Source of the DNA: Elusimicrobium simillimum
GTDB taxonomy: Bacteria > Elusimicrobiota > Elusimicrobia > Elusimicrobiales > Elusimicrobiaceae
NCBI RefSeq assembly: GCF_049639735.1
Contig: NZ_JBEVVA010000003.1
Span: forward strand, 558,001 to 622,000
Reading direction: 5' to 3'
Length of the DNA: 64,000 nucleotides
Made by a program: the position numbers and the translations under genes. Of this stretch, positions 35,921-44,223 are shown in pieces. The stretch's first letter is position 1. Each line of letters opens with the position of its first letter. Below the pieces are notes generated by a model, which made no database searches, was not told where the DNA came from, and saw only the letters and a program-made list of their open reading frames with translations.

Positions 35921-37278
35921 TACGCGTCTATAAACTCTTTAAATTTGGCTACTATATATTCCAGCTGGTCACGGCGCAGGCCGGGCCACACGCCTATCCA
36001 AAAAGTGGCGTTCATAACGGTGTCCGTATTAGGCAGCTGGGCATAGTGCGTGTCGTTAAGCTCGTTAGAGTTAAGAATGCCTGAGTTGCGTATTCTTATC
36101 TTAAAAGAATTGTCCACAAATACTGGCTGGCGCAGCAAGTTTCCGGCAAATAACTGCCTGGTGCCTATATTGTTGTCTTCTAAGAATTTAACCAGGTCAA
36201 TTTTGTTAAATTTATCGTTAGGCAAAACGGTTATGGTAAAGCCAAACCATGAGGGGGTAACTTTGTCGGACAGTTTTGGCAGCATTAAATACTTAGAAAA
36301 CTGCGAAAGTTCTTTGTAAAGGTAATTAAAGTTCTCGTTTCTCTTGTCAATAAAACCTGTCAGCCTTTCTAACTGCGCTACGCCGACTGCAGCCTGCCAG
36401 TCTGTAATTTTAAGGTTGTAGCCCAGGTGTGAGTATGTGTATTTATGGTCATAACCAAAGGGTAAATTGCCTAACTGCATGTTAAAGCGGTTTTTGCAGG
36501 TGTCGTCTTTACCCGGCGGGCACCAACAGTCTCTGCCCCAATCTCTAAAGGACATTATTATGCGGTAAAGCGCAGGGTCGCTGGTGCAGACGGCGCCGCC
36601 CTCGCCCATAGTAATATGGTGCGCGGGGTAAAAGCTGAACGTACCTATGTGCCCCACCGTACCCGTAAATTTGCCGTTATATTTGGAGCCTAAAGCGTCG
36701 CAAGAGTCCTCAATAAGCCAAAGGTTGTGCTTGTCGCAAAGCGCTTTTAGCTGGTCTAAATCAAAAACATTGCCAAGAGTGTGCGCAACAAAAACTGCCT
36801 TTGTTCTGGGGGAGAGAGCCTCTTCTATCTGGTTAACGGCTATGTTGTAGTCGCCAAGTTCTACGTCTACAAATACGGGTATAAGCCCGTTTTGGATAAT
36901 AGGGTTAACCGTTGTGGGAAAGCCAGCCGCTACGGTTATAACTTCGTCGCCGGGTTTAAGCCTGCGTTCGCCAAGTTTATGTGATGTTAAGGCTGACATA
37001 GCCAATAAGTTGGCGCTGGAGCCTGAGTTGGTAGATAGCGCGTATTTTGCGCCCAAGAAGGCGGCAAAGTCACGTTCAAATTTATCGTTAAACCTGCCTG
37101 TGGTAAGCCACATATCTAAAGAGGCGTCCAGCATATTTTTAAGTTCCTGCTTGCCCAGCACCTTGCCGGAAACGGCCACATACTTGCCTGTTTTAACGTC
37201 TGGCTTGGCTAAACTGTAGTAAAGGCCGCCTAAAGATTTAATTGTGCTTCTTAAAGTAGATATAAGTAGTTTTTTCAT
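35920..37278 (-). CDS. rfbH: CDP-6-deoxy-D-xylo-4-hexulose-3-dehydrase
   Basis: 452 residues, PLP/[2Fe-2S] enzyme E1 that removes the 3-hydroxyl of CDP-6-deoxy-4-hexulose to make 3,6-dideoxy sugars. It belongs to the DegT aminotransferase fold, but the usual lysine is replaced by histidine in FSFYPAHHITMGEGGAV (near residue 220), the feature that defines this family. The cysteines in WGRDCWCPPGKDDTCKNRF are the iron-sulfur ligands. The N-terminal Lys-rich extension is typical. It needs a reductase (E3), which is not seen in this window. Confidence 0.93.
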   Translation of the reverse strand: MKKLLISTLRSTIKSLGGLYYSLAKPDVKTGKYVAVSGKVLGKQELKNMLDASLDMWLTTGRFNDKFERDFAAFLGAKYALSTNSGSSANLLAMSALTSHKLGERRLKPGDEVITVAAGFPTTVNPIIQNGLIPVFVDVELGDYNIAVNQIEEALSPRTKAVFVAHTLGNVFDLDQLKALCDKHNLWLIEDSCDALGSKYNGKFTGTVGHIGTFSFYPAHHITMGEGGAVCTSDPALYRIIMSFRDWGRDCWCPPGKDDTCKNRFNMQLGNLPFGYDHKYTYSHLGYNLKITDWQAAVGVAQLERLTGFIDKRNENFNYLYKELSQFSKYLMLPKLSDKVTPSWFGFTITVLPNDKFNKIDLVKFLEDNNIGTRQLFAGNLLRQPVFVDNSFKIRIRNSGILNSNELNDTHYAQLPNTDTVMNATFWIGVWPGLRRDQLEYIVAKFKEFIDA

Positions 37279-37279
37279 A

Positions 37280-38356
37280 TTAAAGTTTGTCTGAGTATTC
37301 CTTAAGTTGTTTATGTGTAAGTGCTAAAACGTCTTTGCCCTCGTACCAGCCTTTGTACCACTCTATAGTGGCGGCAATGGCTTGCTGGGCTGTGTAAACG
37401 GGGTGCCAGTCAAGCTGGGTTTCCGCCTTGGTAATGTCCAGCTTTAAAAGCGTGGCCTCGTGCGGGTGTGCGTTTTTGTCTATACTGTAAGAGCCTTGGC
37501 CGTAATCTTTAATAGCTTCTTTTACCACTTCTTCAACAGTTAAAATACTGCTGTCATAGGGGCCAAAGTTCCAGCCGCTTGCTAAATTTATATCGCCGTT
37601 AAACAGCCTTGCGCCCAGCACTAAATAACCGGAAAGCGGCTCCAGTACAAACTGCCACGGGCGGGTGGCCTTGGGGCTTCTTATAAAAATGTCTTGGTTT
37701 GCGCGTATGGCCTTAATAAAATCAGGCAGTAATCTGTCGGCCGAGTAATCGCCGCCGCCAATTACATTGCCCGCGCGGGCGGAGGCCAAGGCTGTGTTGT
37801 GTTTGGCGCCGTAATCCTGCGGGTTAAAATAGGAGTTTCTATAACAGGCTGTAACCAGTTCGGAGCAGCCTTTGGAATTGCTGTACGGGTCGTACCCGCC
37901 AAAAGGGTCGGTTTCTTTATAGGCGTAATCTGTTTCTTTGTTCTCATAGCACTTGTCTGTTGTTACGTTTACTATGGACTTGATGCCGCCGTGCTGTCTG
38001 CATGCTTCAAGTAAATTTACTGTGCCCATTACGTTGGTTTGGTAAGTTAAAACGGGTTCTTTATATGAAAGTTTAACTAGCGGCTGTGCAGCCAGGTGCA
38101 GCACAATATCGGGGGAAAAAGCTTTAATTTCTTTGGTAAGGCGTTCAAGGTCGCGTACGTCTGCAATAATGTGTTTGATATCTTTTGCCAGGCCAAGCTG
38201 GTTAAATAAAGCGGGGTCTGTGTCTGGCTCCAAAGAATAGCCGCACACGTCAGCCCCAAGCTCTTTAAGCCACATTGTCAGCCAAGAGCCTTTAAAACCC
38301 GTATGGCCCGTGACAAAAACTTTCTTATTTTTATAAGTTTCTAATATTGTCTTCAT
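37280..38356 (-). CDS. rfbG: CDP-glucose 4,6-dehydratase
   Basis: 358 residues, extended SDR that converts CDP-glucose to CDP-4-keto-6-deoxyglucose. The cofactor motif VTGHTGFKGSWLTMWLKELG is at residues 15-34. VNVTTDKCYEN and DPYSNSKG hold the catalytic Thr, and Tyr and Lys. I placed the start at 38356, 8 bases after the rfbF stop and preceded by GGAAG at the end of rfbF; an upstream in-frame codon lies inside rfbF. rfbF-rfbG-rfbH is the standard gene order of dideoxyhexose clusters. Confidence 0.93.
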   Translation of the reverse strand: MKTILETYKNKKVFVTGHTGFKGSWLTMWLKELGADVCGYSLEPDTDPALFNQLGLAKDIKHIIADVRDLERLTKEIKAFSPDIVLHLAAQPLVKLSYKEPVLTYQTNVMGTVNLLEACRQHGGIKSIVNVTTDKCYENKETDYAYKETDPFGGYDPYSNSKGCSELVTACYRNSYFNPQDYGAKHNTALASARAGNVIGGGDYSADRLLPDFIKAIRANQDIFIRSPKATRPWQFVLEPLSGYLVLGARLFNGDINLASGWNFGPYDSSILTVEEVVKEAIKDYGQGSYSIDKNAHPHEATLLKLDITKAETQLDWHPVYTAQQAIAATIEWYKGWYEGKDVLALTHKQLKEYSDKL

Positions 38357-38364
38357 AGTATAAC

Positions 38365-39138
38365 TTACTTCCAAATTTTCCATGGCGGGTTGCCGCTGTC
38401 CCACAGCGCCTCAAGGTCTTTTTTGTCCCTAAGAGCGTCCATAGGGCGCCAGAAGCCGTGGTGTTTGTAGGCCGTAAGCTGGCCCTTTGCGGCTATAGAC
38501 TCCAACGGTTCTCTTTCAAGTATGGTGGTATCGCCCGCTATATAGTCAAAAACTTCGGGCTGTAAAACAAAAAAGCCGCCGTTTATCCAGTTACCGTCGC
38601 CAACGGGCTTTTCCATAAAAGAAGTTACAGTGTTATCGTCCGTTATATTTAACGCGCCAAACCTGCCCATGGGCTGTACGGCGGTAACGGTGGCAAGTTT
38701 TTTGCTGGACTTATGGTGTTCAAGCAGTTTGTTTATGTCAATATCGGCCACGCCGTCGCCGTAGGTAAGCATAAAAGGCTCGTTGCCTATATAGTCCTGC
38801 GCTCTTTTTACACGGCCGCCTGTCATGGTGTTAAGGCCTGTGTCTAAAACTGTTATTTTCCATTTCTCGGCGTTGCAGTTGTGATATTTTACCGAGTTAT
38901 TGTTCATGTCTATAGTAAAATCTGACTGGTGCATGAAATAGTTGCTAAAGTATTCTTTAATGATATAGCTTTTGTAGCCGCACAGTACAATAAACTCGTT
39001 AAAACCGTATTGAGAATAGATTTTCATTATATGCCATAAGACGGGTTTGCCGCCTATTTCTATCATAGGTTTTGGTTTTAATTCAGACTCTTCGCTTATC
39101 CTTGTGCCAAAGCCGCCTGCAAGAAGTACTATTTTCAT
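38365..39138 (-). CDS. rfbF: Glucose-1-phosphate cytidylyltransferase
   Basis: 257 residues. Activates glucose-1-phosphate with CTP to CDP-glucose, the entry step of the pathway. LLAGGFGTRISEESELKPKP is the nucleotidyltransferase signature, then MIEIGGKPVLWHIMKIYSQY. YGDGVADIDI is the metal-binding region and VTAVQPMGRFG is typical of RfbF. It is the first gene of the 12-gene operon. GGAGTG lies about 9 bases before ATG. The 300-base region upstream contains a palindrome and a possible structured RNA. Confidence 0.94.
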   Translation of the reverse strand: MKIVLLAGGFGTRISEESELKPKPMIEIGGKPVLWHIMKIYSQYGFNEFIVLCGYKSYIIKEYFSNYFMHQSDFTIDMNNNSVKYHNCNAEKWKITVLDTGLNTMTGGRVKRAQDYIGNEPFMLTYGDGVADIDINKLLEHHKSSKKLATVTAVQPMGRFGALNITDDNTVTSFMEKPVGDGNWINGGFFVLQPEVFDYIAGDTTILEREPLESIAAKGQLTAYKHHGFWRPMDALRDKKDLEALWDSGNPPWKIWK

Positions 39139-39167
39139 CAGTATTCACTCCAAATTGTAATTATGAC

Positions 39168-39190
39168 ATATGTATATACATATCATTATA
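39168..39190 (-). promoter_or_regulatory. Palindrome and -10-like box before rfbF
   Basis: ATATGTATATACATAT (39168-39183) is a perfect 16-base palindrome about 30 bases before the rfbF start. On the reverse strand a perfect TATAAT (39190-39185) sits just upstream of it. A repressor binding here would block a promoter for the sugar operon. No good -35 is seen. Confidence 0.4.
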
Positions 39191-39219
39191 CATAATAGCA
39201 TAAGTGCGTGGGTATAAGT

Positions 39220-39427
39220 AAAAACGGCTGTTATATTTGAGCTAATTGACCTAACCCAAGCAGTAACAGCCGTGGTTTCCCGCACAAGGCGGGAAACACT
39301 CGGCGCAAAACACCAAGGGGATCAGCCAAGATATTTCGCGCCTAAAACGACTGCTTTTGGTGGTCAATTACGCCTTTGTTTTAACAAAAGCTTGCCTTAC
39401 TTTTATGTAAGACTCCAAAAACAGGTT
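39220..39427 (-). ncRNA. Possible structured leader/attenuator RNA upstream of the sugar operon
   Basis: Read on the reverse strand, this segment has many self-complementary blocks. There are hairpins CTTAC/GTAAG and TTTCCCGC/GCGGGAAA (39276-39296), and a GGCGC/GCGCC stem-loop (39302-39342). The last stem, ACGGCTGTTA/TAACAGCCGT (39224-39273), is followed by TTTTT, like an intrinsic terminator. Its 30-base loop holds ACTGCTT and GGTCAATTA, which pair with AAGCAGT and TAATTGACC at 39350-39370. A weak promoter (TTGGCT at 39464-39459, TATACA at 39439-39434, spacer 19) lies just upstream. The strand is favoured by the T run. No known RNA family was recognised. Confidence 0.45.
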
Positions 39428-39533
39428 CAAATTTGTATAAACAACTAATTGCTAACATAGCCAATTAATTAAAGTATACTAAAATATATATATTTTTTTA
39501 CATGTTTATTTTAATTAGTTGGTGGGAGGGTAT

Positions 39534-40406
39534 ATGAAAAAAAGAAAAGTTGCTAAACTTGTCACGGGTACCGCCACGCAGGACGGGGCGGGTGTTAAAC
39601 TTACCAGGGTGCTCAGCAGGCCTGATGTTAAGGATTTTGACCCGTTTTTAATGCTGGACGCTTTTGACTCTAAAAACCCGGATGACTATACAAAAGGTTT
39701 TCCGTGGCACCCGCACAGGGGTATAGAAACCGTTACCTATCTTGTAGAGGGGGATATTGAACACGGCGACTCTATGGGCAACAAAGGCAGTATTAACGAC
39801 GGCTGCTGCCAATGGATGACGGCCGGCAGCGGCATAATACACCAAGAAATGCCCAAGCCCGCGCCGCATATGCTGGGCCTGCAGTTATGGATAAATTTGC
39901 CTAAAAAAGACAAAATGACCGCACCCGCTTACCGCGATATCAGAAGCGAAATGATACCCGTAATTAAAGAAGACGGCGCGGTAATAAGAGTAATAGCGGG
40001 TGAATACAAAGGTAAAAAAGGCGCGACAAAAGGCGATTATGTTAAAGCCACGTATCTTGACGTTAAACTTGAGTCAAACGCCCTTTGGGAAATTGACACA
40101 AACCCTGATGAGACAGTATTTGTCTATCTTTTACAGGGCGACGCTGTGTTTGAGGAGGAATCTTCTACCCAATACATCCCCGCCAAAACCGCCGTTTTAA
40201 TGACGTATGGCGATAATATGTATGTAAAAGCGGGCGACAAAGGCGCCAGGTTTGTACTGCTGGCGGCCAAACCGCTTAAAGAAGATGTTGCCTGGGGCGG
40301 CCCGATAGTTATGAACACCCGTGAAGAGCTGCAAAACGCTTTTGAGGAGCTGGATAACGGCACGTTCATCAAAAATAACCACCCTAAGAATATAGCTCTT
40401 AAATAA
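39534..40406 (+). CDS. Pirin family protein
   Basis: 290 residues, bicupin. The metal-binding block FPWHPHRGIETVTYLVEG is at about 48-65, with further ligands in ghIIHQEMP-type sequence (SGIIHQEMPKP). The C-terminal second cupin is present. Pirins are iron-binding proteins, some with quercetin dioxygenase activity; the cellular role here is unknown. The ATG at 39534 has GGTGGGAGGG just upstream; an in-frame TTG upstream would lie in that site and was rejected. The gene stands alone with its own terminator. Confidence 0.92.
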   Translation: MKKRKVAKLVTGTATQDGAGVKLTRVLSRPDVKDFDPFLMLDAFDSKNPDDYTKGFPWHPHRGIETVTYLVEGDIEHGDSMGNKGSINDGCCQWMTAGSGIIHQEMPKPAPHMLGLQLWINLPKKDKMTAPAYRDIRSEMIPVIKEDGAVIRVIAGEYKGKKGATKGDYVKATYLDVKLESNALWEIDTNPDETVFVYLLQGDAVFEEESSTQYIPAKTAVLMTYGDNMYVKAGDKGARFVLLAAKPLKEDVAWGGPIVMNTREELQNAFEELDNGTFIKNNHPKNIALK

Positions 40407-40437
40407 AAAAACCCCCGGTTAAACCGGGGGTTTTTTT
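40405..40437 (+). terminator. Terminator after the pirin gene
   Basis: A stem of 15 or more bases (AAAAAAACCCCCGG and complement) with a tiny loop and a seven-T tract; it overlaps the stop codon and should also work on the reverse strand. Confidence 0.88.
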
Positions 40438-40483
40438 ATTTCAAAACTTTTACAACCTTTATATATATATATATTAAATATTT

Positions 40484-41146
40484 TTAACCATAGTACAAAA
40501 CACTGCCAAACAGTACCGCAAAAAAGTGCATTATGGTGCCTGCCAGCACAAACAGGTGCCAGATGCCGTGGAAAAACGCTTTGTCTTTTCTCACGTAAAA
40601 GTAGACCCCGCCGGAATATAGCAGGCCGCCTATTACTATAAACACCAGCCCCACCGTGGGAATATTTTGAATAAAAGGTTTTATGGCGAATAACGCTATC
40701 CACCCCATGCCCAGGTAAATAGCTACGGAAAGCTTTTTATACTTGCCCGTTAAAAACAGCTTCATTATAGTGCCGCCAAACGCCAGCGCCCACACAATGC
40801 CAAACATAACCCACCCGGCGGTGCCGCGCAGGTTAACAAGTAAAAACGGAGTGTATGTACCCGCTATTAATATGTAAATGGAAACATGGTCAAATATTTT
40901 CAGCCTGGCTTTTGCCACGGGGCTTACCGCCGCGTGATATAGGGTAGAGGCTACGTAAAGCGTTATCATAGAAGCGGAAAATATGGATACGGACGTTATT
41001 TTCCACGGGTCGCCCGTTATAGCGGCCAGCGTAATCAGACACCCGGCCCCAAGGCTTACAAAAATAGTGCCTATCCAGTGGGTTAGGGTGTGCATTAACT
41101 CTTCTTTGGGAGAGTAAGGGTTATGGGATATAATATTGCTGTGCAT
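40484..41146 (-). CDS. Hemolysin III / YqfA-type membrane protein
   Basis: 220 residues with seven hydrophobic helices, PAQR/HlyIII superfamily. MHTLTHWIGTIFVSLGAG, YVASTLYHAAV and the C-terminal FHGIWHLFVLAGTIMHFFAV give the conserved H-x3-H and serine/aspartate-type metal site of the family. The name comes from a Bacillus protein; true hemolytic activity should not be assumed. It probably handles membrane lipids or stress. It is monocistronic, and its start faces the ppdK promoter region. Confidence 0.87.
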   Translation of the reverse strand: MHSNIISHNPYSPKEELMHTLTHWIGTIFVSLGAGCLITLAAITGDPWKITSVSIFSASMITLYVASTLYHAAVSPVAKARLKIFDHVSIYILIAGTYTPFLLVNLRGTAGWVMFGIVWALAFGGTIMKLFLTGKYKKLSVAIYLGMGWIALFAIKPFIQNIPTVGLVFIVIGGLLYSGGVYFYVRKDKAFFHGIWHLFVLAGTIMHFFAVLFGSVLYYG

Positions 41147-41186
41147 ACTTAATTATAACAGTTAAAACGCGTTTTTTTGCCGCTTT

Positions 41187-41216
41187 TTGTGTTTGTGACG
41201 GTTTTTATACTATAAT
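41187..41216 (+). promoter_or_regulatory. Probable promoter of ppdK
   Basis: TTGTGT (41187-41192), an 18-base spacer and a perfect TATAAT (41211-41216). The expected transcript starts near 41223, leaving an 80-base leader with a GCGCG/CGCGC hairpin. Confidence 0.5.
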
Positions 41217-41302
41217 CTTAGAGTAAAGAAATATAAATAGAAACTTGCGCGTTAAATGTAATTAATCGCGCGGTTAATTAGTTGCTAAACAGGAGTTGTA
41301 CA

Positions 41303-44077
41303 ATGGCAAAGAAAATAATGAAAAAAGCAACAAAAACAGTTGCTAAAAAATCAACAAAAAACGTTTACTACTTTGGCGGCGGCAAAGCTGACGGCAAAGG
41401 CACAATGAAAGATCTTTTAGGCGGTAAAGGCGCTAACCTGGCTGAGATGGCCGGTCTTATGAAGCTGCCCGTGCCCCCGGGTTTTACTATTACTACAGAA
41501 GTTTGCACCTATTATTGGGATAACAAAAAATCCTACCCCAAAACCTTAAAAGCTGAAGTTGAAGCCAATCTTAAAAAAGTTGAAAAAGAAACAAAAAAAG
41601 TTTTTGGTTCAGTTGATAACCCGCTTCTTCTTTCAGTACGCTCCGGCGCCAAGGCCTCTATGCCCGGCATGATGGAAACAATTTTAAACATTGGTCTGAC
41701 GGAAAAAACAATTCCCGGCATGATCAAAAAAACCAATAACGAAAGGTTTGTGTACGACGCTTACAGACGTCTTATTATGATGTACTCAGACGTTGTTATG
41801 GAAAAGGCCGCCGGCATTGAACCTAAAGACGACAAAGGCATACGCAAAGTTTTAGACGGCCAATTGCATGACCTTAAAGCTAAAAAAGGCGTAAAAGACG
41901 ACACAGCCTTAACAGCCGCTGACTTAAAAAAGCTTTGCGCCGATTTTAAAGTAACAGTTAAAAAAGTTTTAGGCAAAGAGTTCCCCGATAACCCGATGGA
42001 ACAGATGTGGGGCGCGGTAGGCGCGGTATTTGCCAGCTGGAACGGTAAAAGAGCCATAGCTTACAGAAATATTGAAAAAATCCCGCACGATTGGGGCACA
42101 GCCGTTAACGTGCAGGCCATGGTATTTGGCAACATGGGCGACGATTGCGCCACAGGCGTAGCTTTCTCCAGAAACCCTGGCAACGGTGATTCACACTTTT
42201 ACGGCGAATACCTTGTAAACGCCCAGGGTGAAGACGTTGTGGCCGGTATCAGAACACCCAGCCCCATGAACAAATGGTCCAAAAATACCCATTCAGAACA
42301 TCTTCCTACCTTAGAACAGATTATGCCCAAAGCTTATAAAGAGCTTGACGCTATACAAAAACGCCTTGAAAAACATTTCAGAGACATGTTAGACATAGAG
42401 TTCACCATTGAAAAGGGCAGACTGTGGATGTTGCAATGCCGCGTAGGCAAACGCAACGGTACAGCCGCCGTGCAGATGGCCTTAGACATGTTAAAAGAAA
42501 AACTTATCAGCCAGACAGAAGCCGTGCTCAGAGTATCGCCTATCCAGTTAGACGAACTTCTGCACCCCTCTATCGACCCTAAGGCCGAAGCCTCAGCCAA
42601 AGTAATAGGCAAAGGTTTGCCGGCCGGCCCTGGCGGCGCCACAGGTAAAGTAGTGTTTACCTCAGAAGAAGCCATGGAATATAGAGACAAAGGCATTAAA
42701 ACAATATTAGTAAGAGAAGAAACCAACCCCGAAGACGTTGAAGGTATGAGAGCGGCCGAAGCTATTTTAACACAGCGCGGCGGTATGACCTCGCACGCGG
42801 CGTTGGTAGCCCGCGGCTGGGGCAAATGCTGCATAGTAGGCTGCGGCGAGCTTCATATTGATATGAAAAATAAAACAGCCACCCTTGGCGGCGTAACATT
42901 TAAAAAAGGTGACGATATTACACTTAACGGCACCAAAGGTTACGTATACCAGGGCGCGTTGGCCATGTTAGCCGCCGGCGAGGGTAATAAGAACCTTGAC
43001 GCCTTCCTCACGCTCTGCGACAAAATAAAACGCCTTGACGTCCGCACAAACGCCGACACACCCGAAGACGCCGCTAAAGCCAGAAAGTTTGGCGCTAAAG
43101 GTATAGGCCTGTTCCGTATAGAACACATGTTCTACGGTTCAAACGCGGAAAAGCCGTTGTTCATTTTAAGAAAAATGATAGTTTCCAAAACAACTGAGGA
43201 AAGAACAAAAGCCGTTAACGAACTTTTCCCTTTCATGAAAAAATCTATCAAAGGCACCATTAAAGCCATGGAAGGCTACGGCGTAACAATACGTCTTATG
43301 GACCCGCCGCTGCACGAGTTCATCCCCCAGCAGAAAGAAGTAAAAGAAACAGTTTGCAAAGCCATGAACATAACATTGGCGGAGTTTGACTCACGCGCGG
43401 CAGCCTTGCACGAAGTTAACCCGATGATGGGCCACCGCGGCGTGCGCCTTGGCGTAACATACCCGGAAATTACCGAGATGCAGGCCAGAGCTATTTTTGA
43501 GGCCTCTGCCGAACTTATAAAAGAAGGCGTAAAAGCTATGCCTGAGGTTATGGTCCCGGTTGTCTGCCATGAAAATGAGCTGATTGACCAGAGAGCTATT
43601 ATTGAACGTGTTTACAAAGAAGTAGTTGCCAAAACAGGCGTTAAAAAACTGCCCCTTTCAGTAGGCACAATGATAGAAATTCCCCGTGCGGCGATTATGT
43701 CAGATAAAATTGCTGAGCACGCGGACTTCTTCTCCTTCGGCACCAATGACTTAACGCAGATGACCTTTGGCTTTTCACGCGACGACATAGGCGGTTTCAT
43801 GGGCGCTTACCTTGATAAAGGTATTTTGAAGAACGACCCGTTCCAAACGCTTGACCAGGACGGCGTGGGCTTCTTAATTAAACACTCCGTTAAAGCGGGC
43901 AGAAGCGCCAAAACCAACCTTAAAATTGGTATTTGCGGCGAACACGGCGGCGACGCCCCCAGTGTTGAGTTCTGCCACAGAGAAGCGTTTAACTACGTTT
44001 CATGCTCACCGTTCAGAGTACCTGTAGCCAGACTTGCCGCGGCCCAAGCCGTAGCAAAACAAGCTAAAAAGAAGTAA
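41303..44077 (+). CDS. ppdK: Pyruvate, phosphate dikinase
   Basis: 924 residues. Interconverts pyruvate, ATP and phosphate with PEP, AMP and PPi; in fermenters it commonly runs in the glycolytic direction. After a Lys/Ala/Thr-rich N-terminal tail of about 20 residues, the ATP-grasp domain starts at YYFGGGKADG and KDLLGGKGANLAEMAGL. The swivelling phosphohistidine is in TQRGGMTSHAALVARGWGK near residue 505. The C-terminal PEP barrel has GLFRIEHMFYG, GICGEHGGDAPSVEF and a near-terminal CSPFRVPVARLAAAQ. AGGAG precedes the ATG at 41303. Confidence 0.95.
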   Translation: MAKKIMKKATKTVAKKSTKNVYYFGGGKADGKGTMKDLLGGKGANLAEMAGLMKLPVPPGFTITTEVCTYYWDNKKSYPKTLKAEVEANLKKVEKETKKVFGSVDNPLLLSVRSGAKASMPGMMETILNIGLTEKTIPGMIKKTNNERFVYDAYRRLIMMYSDVVMEKAAGIEPKDDKGIRKVLDGQLHDLKAKKGVKDDTALTAADLKKLCADFKVTVKKVLGKEFPDNPMEQMWGAVGAVFASWNGKRAIAYRNIEKIPHDWGTAVNVQAMVFGNMGDDCATGVAFSRNPGNGDSHFYGEYLVNAQGEDVVAGIRTPSPMNKWSKNTHSEHLPTLEQIMPKAYKELDAIQKRLEKHFRDMLDIEFTIEKGRLWMLQCRVGKRNGTAAVQMALDMLKEKLISQTEAVLRVSPIQLDELLHPSIDPKAEASAKVIGKGLPAGPGGATGKVVFTSEEAMEYRDKGIKTILVREETNPEDVEGMRAAEAILTQRGGMTSHAALVARGWGKCCIVGCGELHIDMKNKTATLGGVTFKKGDDITLNGTKGYVYQGALAMLAAGEGNKNLDAFLTLCDKIKRLDVRTNADTPEDAAKARKFGAKGIGLFRIEHMFYGSNAEKPLFILRKMIVSKTTEERTKAVNELFPFMKKSIKGTIKAMEGYGVTIRLMDPPLHEFIPQQKEVKETVCKAMNITLAEFDSRAAALHEVNPMMGHRGVRLGVTYPEITEMQARAIFEASAELIKEGVKAMPEVMVPVVCHENELIDQRAIIERVYKEVVAKTGVKKLPLSVGTMIEIPRAAIMSDKIAEHADFFSFGTNDLTQMTFGFSRDDIGGFMGAYLDKGILKNDPFQTLDQDGVGFLIKHSVKAGRSAKTNLKIGICGEHGGDAPSVEFCHREAFNYVSCSPFRVPVARLAAAQAVAKQAKKK

Positions 44078-44087
44078 ATTTAAAAAC

Positions 44088-44119
44088 AAAAACCACACGC
44101 CAAACGGCGTGTGGTTTTT
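44088..44119 (+). terminator. Terminator after ppdK
   Basis: A 14-base perfect stem (AAAAACCACACGCC / GGCGTGTGGTTTTT) with a 4-base loop and T tract. Confidence 0.9.
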
Positions 44120-44223
44120 TATTGCCAAAACATCTATTATTAGCGTGTAAAATGCGAGTGTTAAGAATATTAATAAAATGTATAATTAAAAAGTATTGTT
44201 TTAAGGGTATTATAGGAGAAAAC

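Noticed and set aside
39220..39427. tmRNA, 6S RNA, SRP RNA, RNase P RNA or a cobalamin-type riboswitch
   Set aside because: The tag-peptide frame and tRNA-like ends of tmRNA, the single long hairpin of 6S, the SRP tetraloop region, the conserved RNase P blocks and the B12 box were all absent. It stays unassigned.
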